This document shows, one piece after another, positions 47,366 through 57,149 of a stretch of 64,000 bases of DNA. How positions within the stretch are numbered: the first letter of the stretch is position 1; every line of letters starts with the position of its first letter. The notes beneath the pieces were generated by a model that was not told where the DNA came from, ran no database searches, and was given only the letters and a program-made list of their open reading frames with translations. The stretch is from Flammeovirga sp. SJP92. Its GTDB lineage: Bacteria; Bacteroidota; Bacteroidia; Cytophagales; Flammeovirgaceae. The stretch is from assembly GCF_001583495.1 (NCBI RefSeq), contig NZ_LQAQ01000043.1, forward strand, positions 1 to 64,000, in the 5' to 3' direction. A program made the position numbers and the translations under genes.

Positions 47366-49654
47366 ATGCACACGATACAAAACATATTAAAAGATAATAG
47401 AACTGAACGCATCTTTGAAGGTAACTTCGGTTTAGAAAAAGAAAACGTTAGAATTACAAAAGACGGCAAAATGGCTACTACGTCTCATCCTGCTGTTTTT
47501 GGAAATAAATTAACACATCCTTATATCACTACTGATTTTTCTGAAAGCCAGGTAGAAATGATTACACCTCCTTTGCCGAGTATAAAAGAGGCTCTTGGAT
47601 TTTTAGAAACGATACATGATGTAGTGACTGAAAATTTAGGGGATGAATTGTTATGGCCTCAAAGTACGCCTCCTGAATTACCTGAGAATGAAGATGAAAT
47701 CAAAATTGCTGATTTTGGTGAGGCAGGGAAAGAAAATGAGGAATATAGAAATCACTTAGCGACCAAATACGGAAAAAAGAAGCAGTTGCTTTCAGGTATT
47801 CATTATAACTTTTCTTTAGAAGATAAGAACATTCAGTTTTTATATCAGCAATATGAAGGGGATGTGACGTATGAGGAATTTAGAGAGGAGTTATATCTGA
47901 AAATCACTAGAAACTTCCTTCGTTATCGTTGGTATTTGATTGCCCTTTTAGGCAACAGCCCCGCTTTACATAATACTTATTTGAAATGTTGTATTGATAA
48001 ACTTCCAAAAGCAACAAAAGACAGCCATCATTTTGATCATGCAGTCTCAATGCGTTCAACAGTTTGTGGTTATAAAAATATCGATGATTTGGTATTGGAT
48101 TATAGTTCGATGAAGAATTATAAACAAAGCATTAATGATGCAGTTGAAAGCGGAATTTTGAATAGCAATAAAGAAAATTATACACCTATTCGATTGAAAG
48201 AAGTCAATGGAAAGCTGAAATATGTAGAGGTGCGATTGTTGGATTTGGACCCTCATGAGAAAATTGGAATTAGTGAAGATACAGCGAAGATCATTCACCT
48301 TTTCTTGCTTTTCTGTTTATATAAAGAGGGAAAAGAAATCACAAAAGAGGAACAAGTTCAGGCTACCATGAACCAAGAAATCGTAGCGAGTGAAGGTTTG
48401 TCAGAGGATGCTCAAATTGTAGTAGAGGATCATAAAGTGAAATTAAATGATGCTATTCAAAGCCTTACTGCTGAGATTTTGGATATGTTTGTCGCTTTTG
48501 CTCCAAAAGAGTATACTTCTACTTTCAGAAAATTAATGATGCTTTCTGAAGATAGAAAAGTGCGTCCTTCTTGTCAAACTTTAAAAGAGATCCAAGGGAA
48601 GGAATACATTCAGTGGCATTTGGAAAAAGCAATCGAATACAAAGAAGCTTCTGAAGACGTTCAATTCAAATTCCATGGTTTAGAAGATATGGAATTGTCC
48701 ACTCAATTGGTGTTAAGAGAGTCGATTTTAAGAGGTGTGAATTTTGAAATCATGGATCGTACAGAAAACTTTATCAAATTGAATCGATTGGGTAAAGAAG
48801 AATATGTGATGCAAGCCACTCGAACTTCATTGGACAATTATGTGAGTGTTTTGATGATGGAAAACAAAGTCATGACCAAAAAGGTAATTGAAAATGTTGG
48901 CATTAGAACACCAAAGGGGGAGCAATACACTTCTGTAGAGAAAGCGAAAAGTGACTTTGTTTTTTATGAAGGACAGTCAATTGTGATCAAACCGAAATCA
49001 ACCAATTTTGGATTAGGAATTAGCATTTTAAAGGAAAATCAAGATAAAGCCCTTTTTGATAGAGCTATTGAAATCGCTTTTGAACATGACAACTCTATTT
49101 TGATAGAAGAGTTTGTGACTGGAAAAGAATATCGAATCTTTATTATAAACGATGAAGTGGTAGGTATTCTCCACCGAGTTCCTGCCAATGTAAAAGGTGA
49201 TGGAAAATCAACGGTAAGAGAATTAGTGATTGAGAAAAACAAAGATCCTTTAAGGGGTAAAGGTTATAAAACGCCTTTAGAGAAAATTGCTCTTGGTGAA
49301 GCGGAAGAGATGTTTTTAAAGACGCAAGGTTACGATTTTGATTTTGTCCCATCTAAAGATCAAATCATTTACCTAAGAGAGAATTCAAATATTTCTACAG
49401 GAGGAGACAGTATTGATTATACGGATGATATTCCTGACTCTTATAAGAAAATTGCGGTTGAAGCGGCAAAAGCATTGGATGTCAAAATCACGGGTTTGGA
49501 TATGATGATTGATGATATCAATGAAGAAGCCACGAATGATAATTATGCTATTATAGAAATGAACTTTAATCCGGCTATTCATATTCATTGCTATCCTTAT
49601 AAAGGAGAGAATAGGCGATTGAATGCTAAAGTTTTGGATGCTTTGGGGTATTAA
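47366..49654 (+). CDS. gshAB: Bifunctional glutamate-cysteine ligase/glutathione synthetase
   Basis: 762 residues, the usual length for GshF/GshAB fusions. The N-terminal part (about 1-430) is a gamma-glutamylcysteine ligase, with GNFGLEKENVRITKDGKMAT and GIHYNFSLED. The C-terminal part (about 480-762) is an ATP-grasp glutathione synthetase, with SIVIKPKSTNFGLGISIL, ILIEEFVTGKEYRIFIIND and IEMNFNPAIHIHCYPY. It makes glutathione from glutamate, cysteine and glycine in two ATP-driven steps. It is cytosolic. It starts 7 bp after the MATE gene, and a strong terminator ends the transcript at 49675-49713. Confidence 0.93.
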   Translation: MHTIQNILKDNRTERIFEGNFGLEKENVRITKDGKMATTSHPAVFGNKLTHPYITTDFSESQVEMITPPLPSIKEALGFLETIHDVVTENLGDELLWPQSTPPELPENEDEIKIADFGEAGKENEEYRNHLATKYGKKKQLLSGIHYNFSLEDKNIQFLYQQYEGDVTYEEFREELYLKITRNFLRYRWYLIALLGNSPALHNTYLKCCIDKLPKATKDSHHFDHAVSMRSTVCGYKNIDDLVLDYSSMKNYKQSINDAVESGILNSNKENYTPIRLKEVNGKLKYVEVRLLDLDPHEKIGISEDTAKIIHLFLLFCLYKEGKEITKEEQVQATMNQEIVASEGLSEDAQIVVEDHKVKLNDAIQSLTAEILDMFVAFAPKEYTSTFRKLMMLSEDRKVRPSCQTLKEIQGKEYIQWHLEKAIEYKEASEDVQFKFHGLEDMELSTQLVLRESILRGVNFEIMDRTENFIKLNRLGKEEYVMQATRTSLDNYVSVLMMENKVMTKKVIENVGIRTPKGEQYTSVEKAKSDFVFYEGQSIVIKPKSTNFGLGISILKENQDKALFDRAIEIAFEHDNSILIEEFVTGKEYRIFIINDEVVGILHRVPANVKGDGKSTVRELVIEKNKDPLRGKGYKTPLEKIALGEAEEMFLKTQGYDFDFVPSKDQIIYLRENSNISTGGDSIDYTDDIPDSYKKIAVEAAKALDVKITGLDMMIDDINEEATNDNYAIIEMNFNPAIHIHCYPYKGENRRLNAKVLDALGY

Positions 49655-49674
49655 AATTTAATTGGAATAGGAGA

Positions 49675-49713
49675 ATGGCACAATAATGATATGATTTATT
49701 GTGTCATTTTTTT
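49675..49713 (+). terminator. Rho-independent terminator of the MATE-gshAB operon
   Basis: ATGGCACAATAA (49675-49686) pairs with TTATTGTGTCAT (49696-49707), with one wobble, followed by T6. Confidence 0.85.
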
Positions 49714-49735
49714 ATCAGAAAAATCAATTAAATAA

Positions 49736-50221
49736 ATGAAAGAAACTATCGAAATTGCTAACTATAACTTCTGGGCCAATCAAAGAATTGCAGATTGGTT
49801 ACTCTCTAATGATGCTGAATTATTAGACAAAGAATGTCAGTCAAGTTTTCATACAATTGGAAAGACAATCAATCATATATGGGAAGCTCAAATTTTTTAT
49901 CTTTCTCTTATGAAAGAAATTCCTTTTCAAAAAGAATGGGACGATACAACACTGGGAGCTATTAATGGGTTGGTGAAACATTCTGAAGATTTTGCAATAT
50001 ATGTATCCCAAATGACAGAAAAGGATGGTTTGAGTATTAGAAACGTGAAAACGAGAGCTTATTCTTCAGATAATAATTTTACACAAATTCAACTTGTCCA
50101 ACACTGTATGAATCATAGTACTTTTCATAGAGGACAACTTATTACTATGGGACATCAGTTAGGATTGAGCAAGGCACCACCTACTGATTTGTTATTCAAT
50201 TGGATCCAAAATGATAAATAA
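49736..50221 (+). CDS. DinB family protein (metal-binding four-helix bundle)
   Basis: 161 residues, matching the usual 150-170. The three-His metal site is suggested by TIGKTINHIWEAQ (His in helix 2) and MNHSTFHRGQLITM (two His in the last helices). The N-terminus IANYNFWANQRIADWL is the classic DinB opening. Family members include DNA-damage-inducible proteins of unknown reaction and bacillithiol or mycothiol transferases. Which thiol, if any, it uses is unknown. Given its place just after glutathione synthesis, a thiol-transferase role is attractive but unproven. It has 22 bp after the previous terminator. Confidence 0.85.
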   Translation: MKETIEIANYNFWANQRIADWLLSNDAELLDKECQSSFHTIGKTINHIWEAQIFYLSLMKEIPFQKEWDDTTLGAINGLVKHSEDFAIYVSQMTEKDGLSIRNVKTRAYSSDNNFTQIQLVQHCMNHSTFHRGQLITMGHQLGLSKAPPTDLLFNWIQNDK

Positions 50222-50264
50222 CCTAACTGTTTAAAATATACAATTTCCTGTATTCTTCTCTTTC

Positions 50265-50272
50265 TACATTTG
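50265..50272 (+). promoter_or_regulatory. Minus-7 promoter element of the VOC-AraC pair
   Basis: TACATTTG matches the TAnnTTTG consensus and ends 23 nt before the VOC ATG at 50296. No clear minus-33 TTTG was found at the expected spacing. Confidence 0.45.
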
Positions 50273-50295
50273 CATCATACTAAACATAAAGTAAG

Positions 50296-50685
50296 ATGAA
50301 AATAGAACACATTGCCATTTGGACAAAAGACTTAGAACGCCTAAGAGCATTTTATATGCGTTACTTTGGAATGGCATCAAACGAGAAATACATCAATCCT
50401 AAAAAAGGCTTTTCTTCCTATTTCCTTTCTATGAAAGGAGAAAATACACGCTTAGAAATAATGCACAATGATTGTATAAAAGAACACCTTGGAACAGAAG
50501 ACAGGGTGGGTATTACACATCTTGCATTTTCTGTTGGGAGTCGAATGAAAGTAGATGAAATGACTGAGAAGTTTAGAAAAGAGGGCTATGAAGTTTTTGG
50601 AGAACCAAGAATTACAGGGGATGGTTATTATGAAAGTGTTATTTTAGATCCTGATGGAAATAAATTGGAATTAGTAGCAGAATAG
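50296..50685 (+). CDS. VOC-family (glyoxalase/bleomycin-resistance) protein
   Basis: 129 residues, a single VOC module. Paired beta-alpha-beta-beta-beta units are visible: MKIEHIAIWTKDLERLRAFY and GITHLAFSVGSRMKVDEM. Candidate metal ligands are His5, Glu in RLEIMH, His in THLAF and the final Glu in DGNKLELVAE. The length and motifs fit lactoylglutathione lyase-like and fosfomycin/bleomycin resistance-like proteins. The substrate is unknown. The stop is 4 bp before the TTG start of the AraC regulator, indicating translational coupling and suggesting shared function or autoregulation. Confidence 0.85.
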   Translation: MKIEHIAIWTKDLERLRAFYMRYFGMASNEKYINPKKGFSSYFLSMKGENTRLEIMHNDCIKEHLGTEDRVGITHLAFSVGSRMKVDEMTEKFRKEGYEVFGEPRITGDGYYESVILDPDGNKLELVAE

Positions 50686-50689
50686 ATTT

Positions 50690-51457
50690 TTGATAAAAAT
50701 TGAATCATATAAGTCTTCCAAATACCCAGATTTGATAGAACGAATCTGGGTTTTGGAGAATAATGAGGAAGATATAGAAACCTACAATCCGCCAAGTCAA
50801 TATTTCAATCTTATTATTCCTATAGAAGGCACTCTCATTATTAGAAATCAAATTGAAATACAATCTCCTTATTTGGAAGGTTTGAGTTTACAACCGTCTG
50901 CCTATTCCTATCCCAAAGGGACAAAATTAATTGGAGTGAGGTTTTACCCTTATGCCATTCAATCCTTCTTTACTATTGACGCAAAGAAGGTGATCAACTC
51001 ATTAGTATCAATTGTTATAGATACAATTTCAGAAAGAAATTTTATAGTAGATCTCGAAAGTTTACTTTCCAATTTATATAGGGAAAATAAGAACCAAGAA
51101 CTATTGAAAGAATTTTACTGGAATTATAGAAGAGGAGACAATTCAATTTCAATAGAACATTTCTGCCAAAAACATAATACCAATTACACTACTCTTAATC
51201 GACTCTTTTCAAAAGCCATTGGAATTTCTCCCAAAAAACTAGAACGTTTAATTAAGTTTCGGAAATCTCTTTGTAGTTTGATTGATGAAAATGATGATCT
51301 TACTGAAGTAGGGCTAGACTCAGGCTATTTTGATCAAGCTCATTTCATTAAAGAGTTTAAATTTTTTGTAGGAAAAACTCCTTCAAATTTTAAAAAGGTT
51401 ATCCAGAAGGCTGATCAAGATACCCAAGTGATAAATTATAATTTTAGACTTTTCTGA
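50690..51457 (+). CDS. AraC family transcriptional regulator
   Basis: 255 residues starting from TTG at 50690, 4 bp after the VOC stop. No in-frame ATG near that point gives as complete a domain. The N-terminal part (about 1-140, with IPIEGTLIIRNQIEIQSPYL) is a ligand-sensing DUF6597-like domain. The C-terminal part (about 150-245) is an AraC-type two-HTH domain: ISIEHFCQKHNTNYTTLNRL, the second helix region VGLDSGYFDQAHFIKEFKFF and the terminal VGKTPSNFKK. It is likely a regulator of its own pair. A role in the xylose cluster 280 bp downstream is possible but only by proximity. Confidence 0.85.
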   Translation: MIKIESYKSSKYPDLIERIWVLENNEEDIETYNPPSQYFNLIIPIEGTLIIRNQIEIQSPYLEGLSLQPSAYSYPKGTKLIGVRFYPYAIQSFFTIDAKKVINSLVSIVIDTISERNFIVDLESLLSNLYRENKNQELLKEFYWNYRRGDNSISIEHFCQKHNTNYTTLNRLFSKAIGISPKKLERLIKFRKSLCSLIDENDDLTEVGLDSGYFDQAHFIKEFKFFVGKTPSNFKKVIQKADQDTQVINYNFRLF

Positions 51458-51739
51458 TTTCTAAAGCATTATTTAGTATCAAATCCCCTTTATATCTCAA
51501 TAGTATTATACCCGCTAAAACCACCCTATTTTCTACCTTTTTATTTTCTTGATTTCCACCCTAAAACACTCGTTTTTCCACTTTTTTAAAGTTCCGGGAG
51601 CGGTTGCGAACACGGTTTCATCTCAGAAACAAGTGTAAATATTTGTGATGAAATGGCCTTTCAAGCTAAATAGCAGTCGTAGATCAAGAACAAAGAAAAA
51701 ATATATCAATTGTTTCAAAGAATTTTTTAACAGTAAGAA

Positions 51740-53089
51740 ATGATGAATACAACTTTAGAATCAAAAGTAACTTTGGGTGATGTTGAACACTTCAAAGGCA
51801 TTGAGAAAATCAAGTATGAAGGTCCAGAATCGAAAAATCCTTTAGCGTTCCGTTTTTATGACGAAAACAGAGTAGTAGCGGGCAAAACAATGAAGGAACA
51901 CTTCAAATTCGCAGGTGCTTACTGGCATAACATGTGCGGAGAAGGTTCTGATCCATTCGGTCCGGGTACACGTTTATTCCCTTACAAAGATATTAAAGAT
52001 CCAGTAGAGAAAGCGAAAGTGAAAATGGACTTTGCTTTTGAATTCTTTACAAAACTAGGCTTGCCTTACTATTGTTTCCATGATTTCGATTTAGTAGATG
52101 AAGGATCAACTGTTCTTGAGTCGGAAAAAAGATTAGAAGCAATTGTTGATTACGCTAAGCAAAAGCAAGCAGCATCAGGTGTGAAGTTATTATGGGGGAC
52201 TGCAAACGCATTCTCTAACCCTCGTTATATGAATGGTGCTTCTACTAACCCTGATTTCAATGTTGTAGCTCAAGCAGGTACTCAAGTGAAGAATGCTTTA
52301 GATGCAACTATCGCATTAGGTGGTGAAAACTACGTATTCTGGGGTGGCCGTGAAGGTTATATGAGTCTGTTGAATACAGATATGAAGAGAGAGCAAGAGC
52401 ACATGGCTCAGTTCTTACATATGGCAAAAGATTATGCTAGAAAGCAAGGATTTACAGGTAATTTCTTTATTGAGCCTAAGCCGGCTGAGCCATCAAAACA
52501 CCAATATGACTTTGATTCAGCAACTGTATTAGGTTTCTTAAAACAATACGGTTTAGATAAAGATTTCTTCTTGAACTTAGAAGTAAACCACGCAACATTG
52601 GCTAATCATACATTCACTCACGAATTACAAGTGGCTGTTGATGCTGGTAAATTAGGTTCAATTGATGCGAACAGAGGTGATTACCAAAACGGTTGGGATA
52701 CAGATCAATTCCCGAACAACTTATATGAAATCATTGAGGCGATGTTGATCATCCTTCCTGCAGGTGGTTTCCAAGGTGGTGGAGTTAACTTCGATGCAAA
52801 AGTAAGAAGAAACTCAACTGATTTGGTTGATATGTTCTATGCTCACATTGGTGGAATGGATATTTTTGCAAGAGCATTATTAATCGCTAATGATATCTTA
52901 GAAAATTCTGAATATAATCAGATGCGTACTGATCGTTATTCTTCATTCGATAGCGGTGAGGGTAAATTATTCGAAGATGGTAAATTATCATTAGAAGATT
53001 TAAGAAACATCGCAATTAAGACAGGTGAACCAGTTCCTACGAGCGGTCGTCAGGAATACTTCGAGAACCTGATTAATATGTATATTTAA
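51740..53089 (+). CDS. xylA: Xylose isomerase
   Basis: 449 residues, the class II length. Family motifs are [20 protein letters not shown], the active-site [13 protein letters not shown] (H114, D117), the metal site in [17 protein letters not shown], and [13 protein letters not shown]. It converts D-xylose to D-xylulose in the cytosol with two divalent metals. Met1 and Met2 are adjacent (51740 or 51743). The 282 bp upstream contain CCACCCTA repeats (51521 and 51556) and GGAGCGGTTGCGAACACGG (51597), which could be operator sequence. A weak terminator-like stem (53104-53134) follows. Confidence 0.95.
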   Translation: MMNTTLESKVTLGDVEHFKGIEKIKYEGPESKNPLAFRFYDENRVVAGKTMKEHFKFAGAYWHNMCGEGSDPFGPGTRLFPYKDIKDPVEKAKVKMDFAFEFFTKLGLPYYCFHDFDLVDEGSTVLESEKRLEAIVDYAKQKQAASGVKLLWGTANAFSNPRYMNGASTNPDFNVVAQAGTQVKNALDATIALGGENYVFWGGREGYMSLLNTDMKREQEHMAQFLHMAKDYARKQGFTGNFFIEPKPAEPSKHQYDFDSATVLGFLKQYGLDKDFFLNLEVNHATLANHTFTHELQVAVDAGKLGSIDANRGDYQNGWDTDQFPNNLYEIIEAMLIILPAGGFQGGGVNFDAKVRRNSTDLVDMFYAHIGGMDIFARALLIANDILENSEYNQMRTDRYSSFDSGEGKLFEDGKLSLEDLRNIAIKTGEPVPTSGRQEYFENLINMYI

Positions 53090-53103
53090 CTGAAGGTGAA
53101 GAA

Positions 53104-53137
53104 GGGCAGTTGATGGAATTTTCATCAATTGTCCTTT
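53104..53137 (+). terminator. Imperfect hairpin after xylA
   Basis: GGGCAGTTGATG (53104-53115) pairs with CATCAATTGTCC (53123-53134), with two G-T wobbles. The T-run after it is short, so it may be an attenuator or partial terminator before the symporter gene. Confidence 0.55.
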
Positions 53138-53299
53138 GCTTTCAAGCTGTAAACCAGCAACTCTATTAAAAACCAACTATACTTACTACTCTAATTTTTT
53201 GAGTCTCTACAAAAGAGTAAAACAAAAATATTTACGCTTTTCTCAGACAGGGTCGTGAAATGAACTGATTAAAGCTTTAAACTACAGAATTAAACAGAA

Positions 53300-54721
53300 A
53301 TGGAAGAGAATCTATTACTTAAAAATGAACCATCTGAAGGTATAACTTCAGAAAATGGAAAGATTGACTTTAAATTTATTTTGATTGTGACTTTAGTAGC
53401 AGCACTCGGTGGACTGCTCTTTGGTTATGATACCGCCGTTATTTCTGGTGCAATTGGATCACTGGAAACGTTCTTCAATTTAACGGCAGCACAAAAAGGC
53501 TGGGCGGCGTCAAGTGCTTTAGTGGGATGTATTGTAGGTGCAGGCATGGCAGGACGATTGGCGAATCAATTAGGTAGAAAGAAATCACTAATTATTGCCG
53601 GTGTTTTATTTTTTATCTCAGCGTTTGGTTCAGCAATTCCTGAATCATTTACAACGTTCATTATTTTTAGAATTGTAGGAGGTGTTGGTGTTGGTATTGC
53701 ATCTATGTTATCACCTATGTATATAGCTGAAATCGCACCATCTGAGTACAGAGGACGATTGGTGTCATGTAATCAGTTTGCCATTATATTTGGTATGTTG
53801 GTGGTTTATTTTGTGAATTACTTCATTGCATTACAAGGTGATACTTCATGGAATGAAACCATTGGCTGGCGTTACATGTTTGGATCAGAATGTATTCCAG
53901 CAGTATTATTTACAGGGCTTTTGTTTATTGTACCAGAAAGCCCACGCTGGTTAGTAATGAAAAACAGAGAACAAGAAGCTTTAGTTATTTTAGAAAAAAT
54001 CTCAGCGAATGCTTCTTTAAAAATAAATGAGATCAAGCACTCATTACATCAAGATCAAAATCAAGCAAAAGTGAGTATTACAGAGCAACCTTTCTTGATG
54101 ATCGTAGTGATTGGTGTAGCATTATCAGTATTCCAGCAGATTACGGGTATTAATGTATTCTTGTATTATGCACCAGAAATTTTCAAACAATTGGGTGGAG
54201 GAAATACAGATACAGCATTACTACAGACTATTGTTGTTGGAGCAGTAAACTTACTTTTCACAGTAATTGCCATTTTCTCAGTGGACCGTTTTGGAAGAAA
54301 GCCATTGATGATGATTGGAGCATTGGGAATGGGTGTTTCTATTTCAGCAATTGGTACTGCCGCTTATTTTGGAAATACGGATGTATGGTTACTGTTCTTT
54401 GTATTAGGTTACATTGCTTGTTTTGCTTTATCATTAGGACCAGTGACTTGGGTTTTATTATCAGAGATTTTCCCGAATGCCATTCGTTCAACAGGTTTAG
54501 CAATTGCAGTAGCGTTCCAATGGATATTTAATTTTATTGTTTCTCAAACGTTCCCAATGATGATGGACAACGACTATCTCTTTTCAACGTTTCACGGAGC
54601 ATTCCCATTCTGGGTATACGGAGCAATGTGTTTGGTGACTATACTTTTTGTTTGGAAAATGGTGCCGGAGACAAAAGGGAAGTCATTAGAAGAAATGGAA
54701 ACAATTTGGAATAAAAAATAA
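53300..54721 (+). CDS. xylE: Sugar porter family MFS transporter, probably D-xylose:H+ symporter
   Basis: 473 residues with 12 membrane segments. Signatures of the sugar porter family are seen: GGLLFGYDTAVISGAIGS (helix 1), RIVGGVGVGIASMLSPMYIA, APSEYRGRLVSCNQF, PESPRWLVMKNREQEA, QQITGINVFLYYAPEIF and VDRFGRKPLMM, ending PETKGKSLEEME. It lies between xylA and xylB, so D-xylose is the likely substrate. It begins 10 bp before xylB and probably shares a transcript with it. A GTGAAATGA string lies upstream in its leader. Confidence 0.88.
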   Translation: MEENLLLKNEPSEGITSENGKIDFKFILIVTLVAALGGLLFGYDTAVISGAIGSLETFFNLTAAQKGWAASSALVGCIVGAGMAGRLANQLGRKKSLIIAGVLFFISAFGSAIPESFTTFIIFRIVGGVGVGIASMLSPMYIAEIAPSEYRGRLVSCNQFAIIFGMLVVYFVNYFIALQGDTSWNETIGWRYMFGSECIPAVLFTGLLFIVPESPRWLVMKNREQEALVILEKISANASLKINEIKHSLHQDQNQAKVSITEQPFLMIVVIGVALSVFQQITGINVFLYYAPEIFKQLGGGNTDTALLQTIVVGAVNLLFTVIAIFSVDRFGRKPLMMIGALGMGVSISAIGTAAYFGNTDVWLLFFVLGYIACFALSLGPVTWVLLSEIFPNAIRSTGLAIAVAFQWIFNFIVSQTFPMMMDNDYLFSTFHGAFPFWVYGAMCLVTILFVWKMVPETKGKSLEEMETIWNKK

Positions 54722-54731
54722 GAATAAAAAT

Positions 54732-56240
54732 ATGCAGTTTTTAGGTTTAGATATAGGAAGTTCTTCCGTAAAAGTATCAGCAATTAATGAGTTGGGAGAA
54801 GTAGTAGCTTCAGCACAGTATCCTGATCAGGAAATGAAGATTGATGCACCTCAGCCAGGTTTTGCAGAGCAAGATCCAGCAATGTGGTGGGAGGCAATTC
54901 AGCAAGGTATAGCAAGATTGCATCAGGATTCTAATTTTTCTCCGAACGAAATTGGTGCAATTGGTATTACTTATCAGATGCACGGTTTGGTAATGGTTGA
55001 CGAAAGTAAAGAAGTAATCCGCCCTTCTATTATTTGGTGTGACAGCCGTGCAGTTGGAATTGGAGAGGAAGCTTTTAAAGCTTTAGGAGAGAAATTCTGC
55101 TTGGAAAACTTCATGAATTCGCCGGGTAATTTTACAGCTTCAAAATTGAAGTGGGTGAAGGAAAATGAACCTGAAAACTTTGAGAAGTGTTTCAAATTTA
55201 TGCTTCCAGGCGACTATATCGCCATGAAACTTTCTGGTGTGATCAATACTACAATCGGAGGTTTATCGGAAGGTATTCTTTGGAACTTTAAAGAAAATAG
55301 ACTGAATACAGAACTTTTAGAACAATATGGAATTCCTTTCAGCTTAGTTCCAGAAGTGAAAAATACATTTGATCAGCATTCAACCGTTACAGACGATGTA
55401 GCAGTTCAATTAGGATTAAATGCAGGTATTCCAATTACATATAAAGCAGGAGATCAACCGAACAATGCTCTTTCATTGAATGTATTGAACCCAGGTGAAA
55501 TTGCAGCTACTGGAGGTACTTCAGGTGTGGTTTATGGTGTGACGGAAGAAACAAAGTGTGATTTGAAATCACGTGTGAATCCTTTCGGCCATGTGAATCA
55601 TAGAGAAGATCTAAACCGTTTAGGCGTTTTATTATGTATTAATGGAACTGGTATTGCCAATTCATGGTTGCAGAAAAATATTGCTTCAAACTGTTCTTAT
55701 GAAGAGTTAAATGAAAAAGCACAGCAGTCGCCAATCGGTAGTAATGGTATTAGTTACTTACCGTTTGGAAATGGAGCGGAGAGAGTATTAGAAAATCAAT
55801 CTATTGGAGCATCTTATGCAGGATTGGACTTCAACAGACACGATCAAAAAGATATGATCCGTGCTACTCAAGAGGGGATTGTGTTCTCATTCCAGTATGG
55901 TATTGAAGTAATGAAAGAGATGGGCTTAGATCCAAAAGTGATCAGAGCAGGACATGCTAACATGTTTTTGAGTCCATTATTCAGACAAACGTTAGCCAAT
56001 ATTGCGGATGCACCAATTGAGTTAGTAAATACTGATGGTGCAAGAGGAGCGGCAACAGCTTCAGCAGTGGGATCAGGTCATTTCAAATCTTTTGAAGAAG
56101 CATTTAAATCTTTAAAAGTATTGGAAACAATCTATCCTCAAAAAGAAGAACAAGAACAAACAGAAAAAGCTTACCAACTTTGGAAGAAAGAATTAGTTAA
56201 GCATCTGAATATAGATCAAAATATTTTACAATCTAATTAA
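54732..56240 (+). CDS. xylB: Xylulokinase
   Basis: 502 residues of the FGGY kinase family. The N-terminus FLGLDIGSSSVKVSAINE binds phosphate. Middle motifs are GITYQMHGLVMVDESKEVIR and WCDSRAVGIG. The C-terminal domain has the catalytic-base motif YKAGDQPNNALSLNV and the ATP site AATGGTSGVVYG, then RAGHANMFLSPLF and TDGARGAATASA. It phosphorylates D-xylulose to xylulose 5-phosphate using ATP. It lies 10 bp after the symporter and 8 bp before the transaldolase gene, so all three share an operon. Confidence 0.93.
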   Translation: MQFLGLDIGSSSVKVSAINELGEVVASAQYPDQEMKIDAPQPGFAEQDPAMWWEAIQQGIARLHQDSNFSPNEIGAIGITYQMHGLVMVDESKEVIRPSIIWCDSRAVGIGEEAFKALGEKFCLENFMNSPGNFTASKLKWVKENEPENFEKCFKFMLPGDYIAMKLSGVINTTIGGLSEGILWNFKENRLNTELLEQYGIPFSLVPEVKNTFDQHSTVTDDVAVQLGLNAGIPITYKAGDQPNNALSLNVLNPGEIAATGGTSGVVYGVTEETKCDLKSRVNPFGHVNHREDLNRLGVLLCINGTGIANSWLQKNIASNCSYEELNEKAQQSPIGSNGISYLPFGNGAERVLENQSIGASYAGLDFNRHDQKDMIRATQEGIVFSFQYGIEVMKEMGLDPKVIRAGHANMFLSPLFRQTLANIADAPIELVNTDGARGAATASAVGSGHFKSFEEAFKSLKVLETIYPQKEEQEQTEKAYQLWKKELVKHLNIDQNILQSN

Positions 56241-56248
56241 ACAAAGCA

Positions 56249-56923
56249 ATGAAATTTTTTATTGATACAGCGAACTTAAACGATATTGAGCAAGCGTATG
56301 ACATGGGTATTTTGGATGGTGTAACTACCAACCCTTCTTTAATGGCAAAAGAGAATATTGTTGGCGAGGAGAATATTATTGCTCATTATAAAAAAATCTG
56401 TGATATCGTTGAGGATAAAGTTTCAGCTGAAGTGTTGTCAACGGATTTAGAAGGGATGATTAAAGAAGGTGAAATGTTGGCTAGTATTTCTCCAAAAATT
56501 GTAGTGAAGATCCCAATGATCAAAGACGGTTTAAAGGCAATTAAACATTTTGCTAAAAAAGGAATCAGAACAAACTGTACTTTAATTTTCTCTGCAGGTC
56601 AAGCATTATTAGCTGCAAAAGCAGGTGCATCTTACGTTTCTCCGTTTATTGGTAGATTGGATGACATCTCTCAAGATGGTATGTTGTTGATCGAAGAAAT
56701 CAAAACTATTTTTGATCAATATCCAGAGCATTTAAATACTGAAATCTTAGCGGCTTCAGTGCGTCATTCAATGCACTTATTGAGCTGTGCGAAAGTAGGA
56801 GCAGATGTTGCCACTTGCCCGCTTAAAGTTTTTGAAGCGTTATTAAACCACCCTCTTACAGACAAAGGTTTAGCACAGTTTATCAAAGATGCTGAATCTA
56901 TGACAGCGGCTGTAGAGGCATAG
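56249..56923 (+). CDS. tal: Short-form transaldolase (TalC/fructose-6-phosphate aldolase family)
   Basis: 224 residues, the compact bacterial type. The N-terminus MKFFIDTANLNDIEQAYDMG and GVTTNPSLMAKE, and the Schiff-base lysine K87 in KIVVKIPMIKDG, are characteristic. GIRTNCTLIFSAGQALLAAK and YVSPFIGRLDD are later family motifs. Such proteins are transaldolases or fructose-6-phosphate aldolases, and the two are hard to separate by sequence. In this setting, between xylB and tkt, a transaldolase role in the non-oxidative pentose phosphate pathway is likely. It is 8 bp after xylB. Confidence 0.9.
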   Translation: MKFFIDTANLNDIEQAYDMGILDGVTTNPSLMAKENIVGEENIIAHYKKICDIVEDKVSAEVLSTDLEGMIKEGEMLASISPKIVVKIPMIKDGLKAIKHFAKKGIRTNCTLIFSAGQALLAAKAGASYVSPFIGRLDDISQDGMLLIEEIKTIFDQYPEHLNTEILAASVRHSMHLLSCAKVGADVATCPLKVFEALLNHPLTDKGLAQFIKDAESMTAAVEA

Positions 56924-57014
56924 AAAGTATTAGAGAAGAGGTAGAAGTGAAGAGGTTTAGTGTTGTATACTCTTTCTTGTGCCCAATCTATAGATTAACT
57001 ATTACAAACTTGAT

Positions 57015-57047
57015 GTGAGGAGTATAAAAATATTTTATACTTCTCAC
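57015..57047. other. Near-perfect 15-bp stem hairpin between tal and tkt
   Basis: GTGAGGAGTATAAAA (57015-57029) and TTTTATACTTCTCAC (57033-57047) pair with one G-T wobble and a 3-nt centre. It sits about 100 bp from both genes and may act as a terminator-attenuator or an operator. No T-run follows. Confidence 0.6.
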
Positions 57048-57149
57048 TACTCTCCTCAGGACTGGATCTCAAAAAAGTATATGCTAATTAGTCTACTGAA
57101 TTTTTGAACAGGCCTTATTATTACTATTTACTCTTTATTAGATAAGAAA

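Noticed and set aside
51521-51563. CCACCCTA pair before xylA as an operator
   Set aside because: Spacing is 35 bp and no partner repressor gene is identified; only mentioned under xylA.
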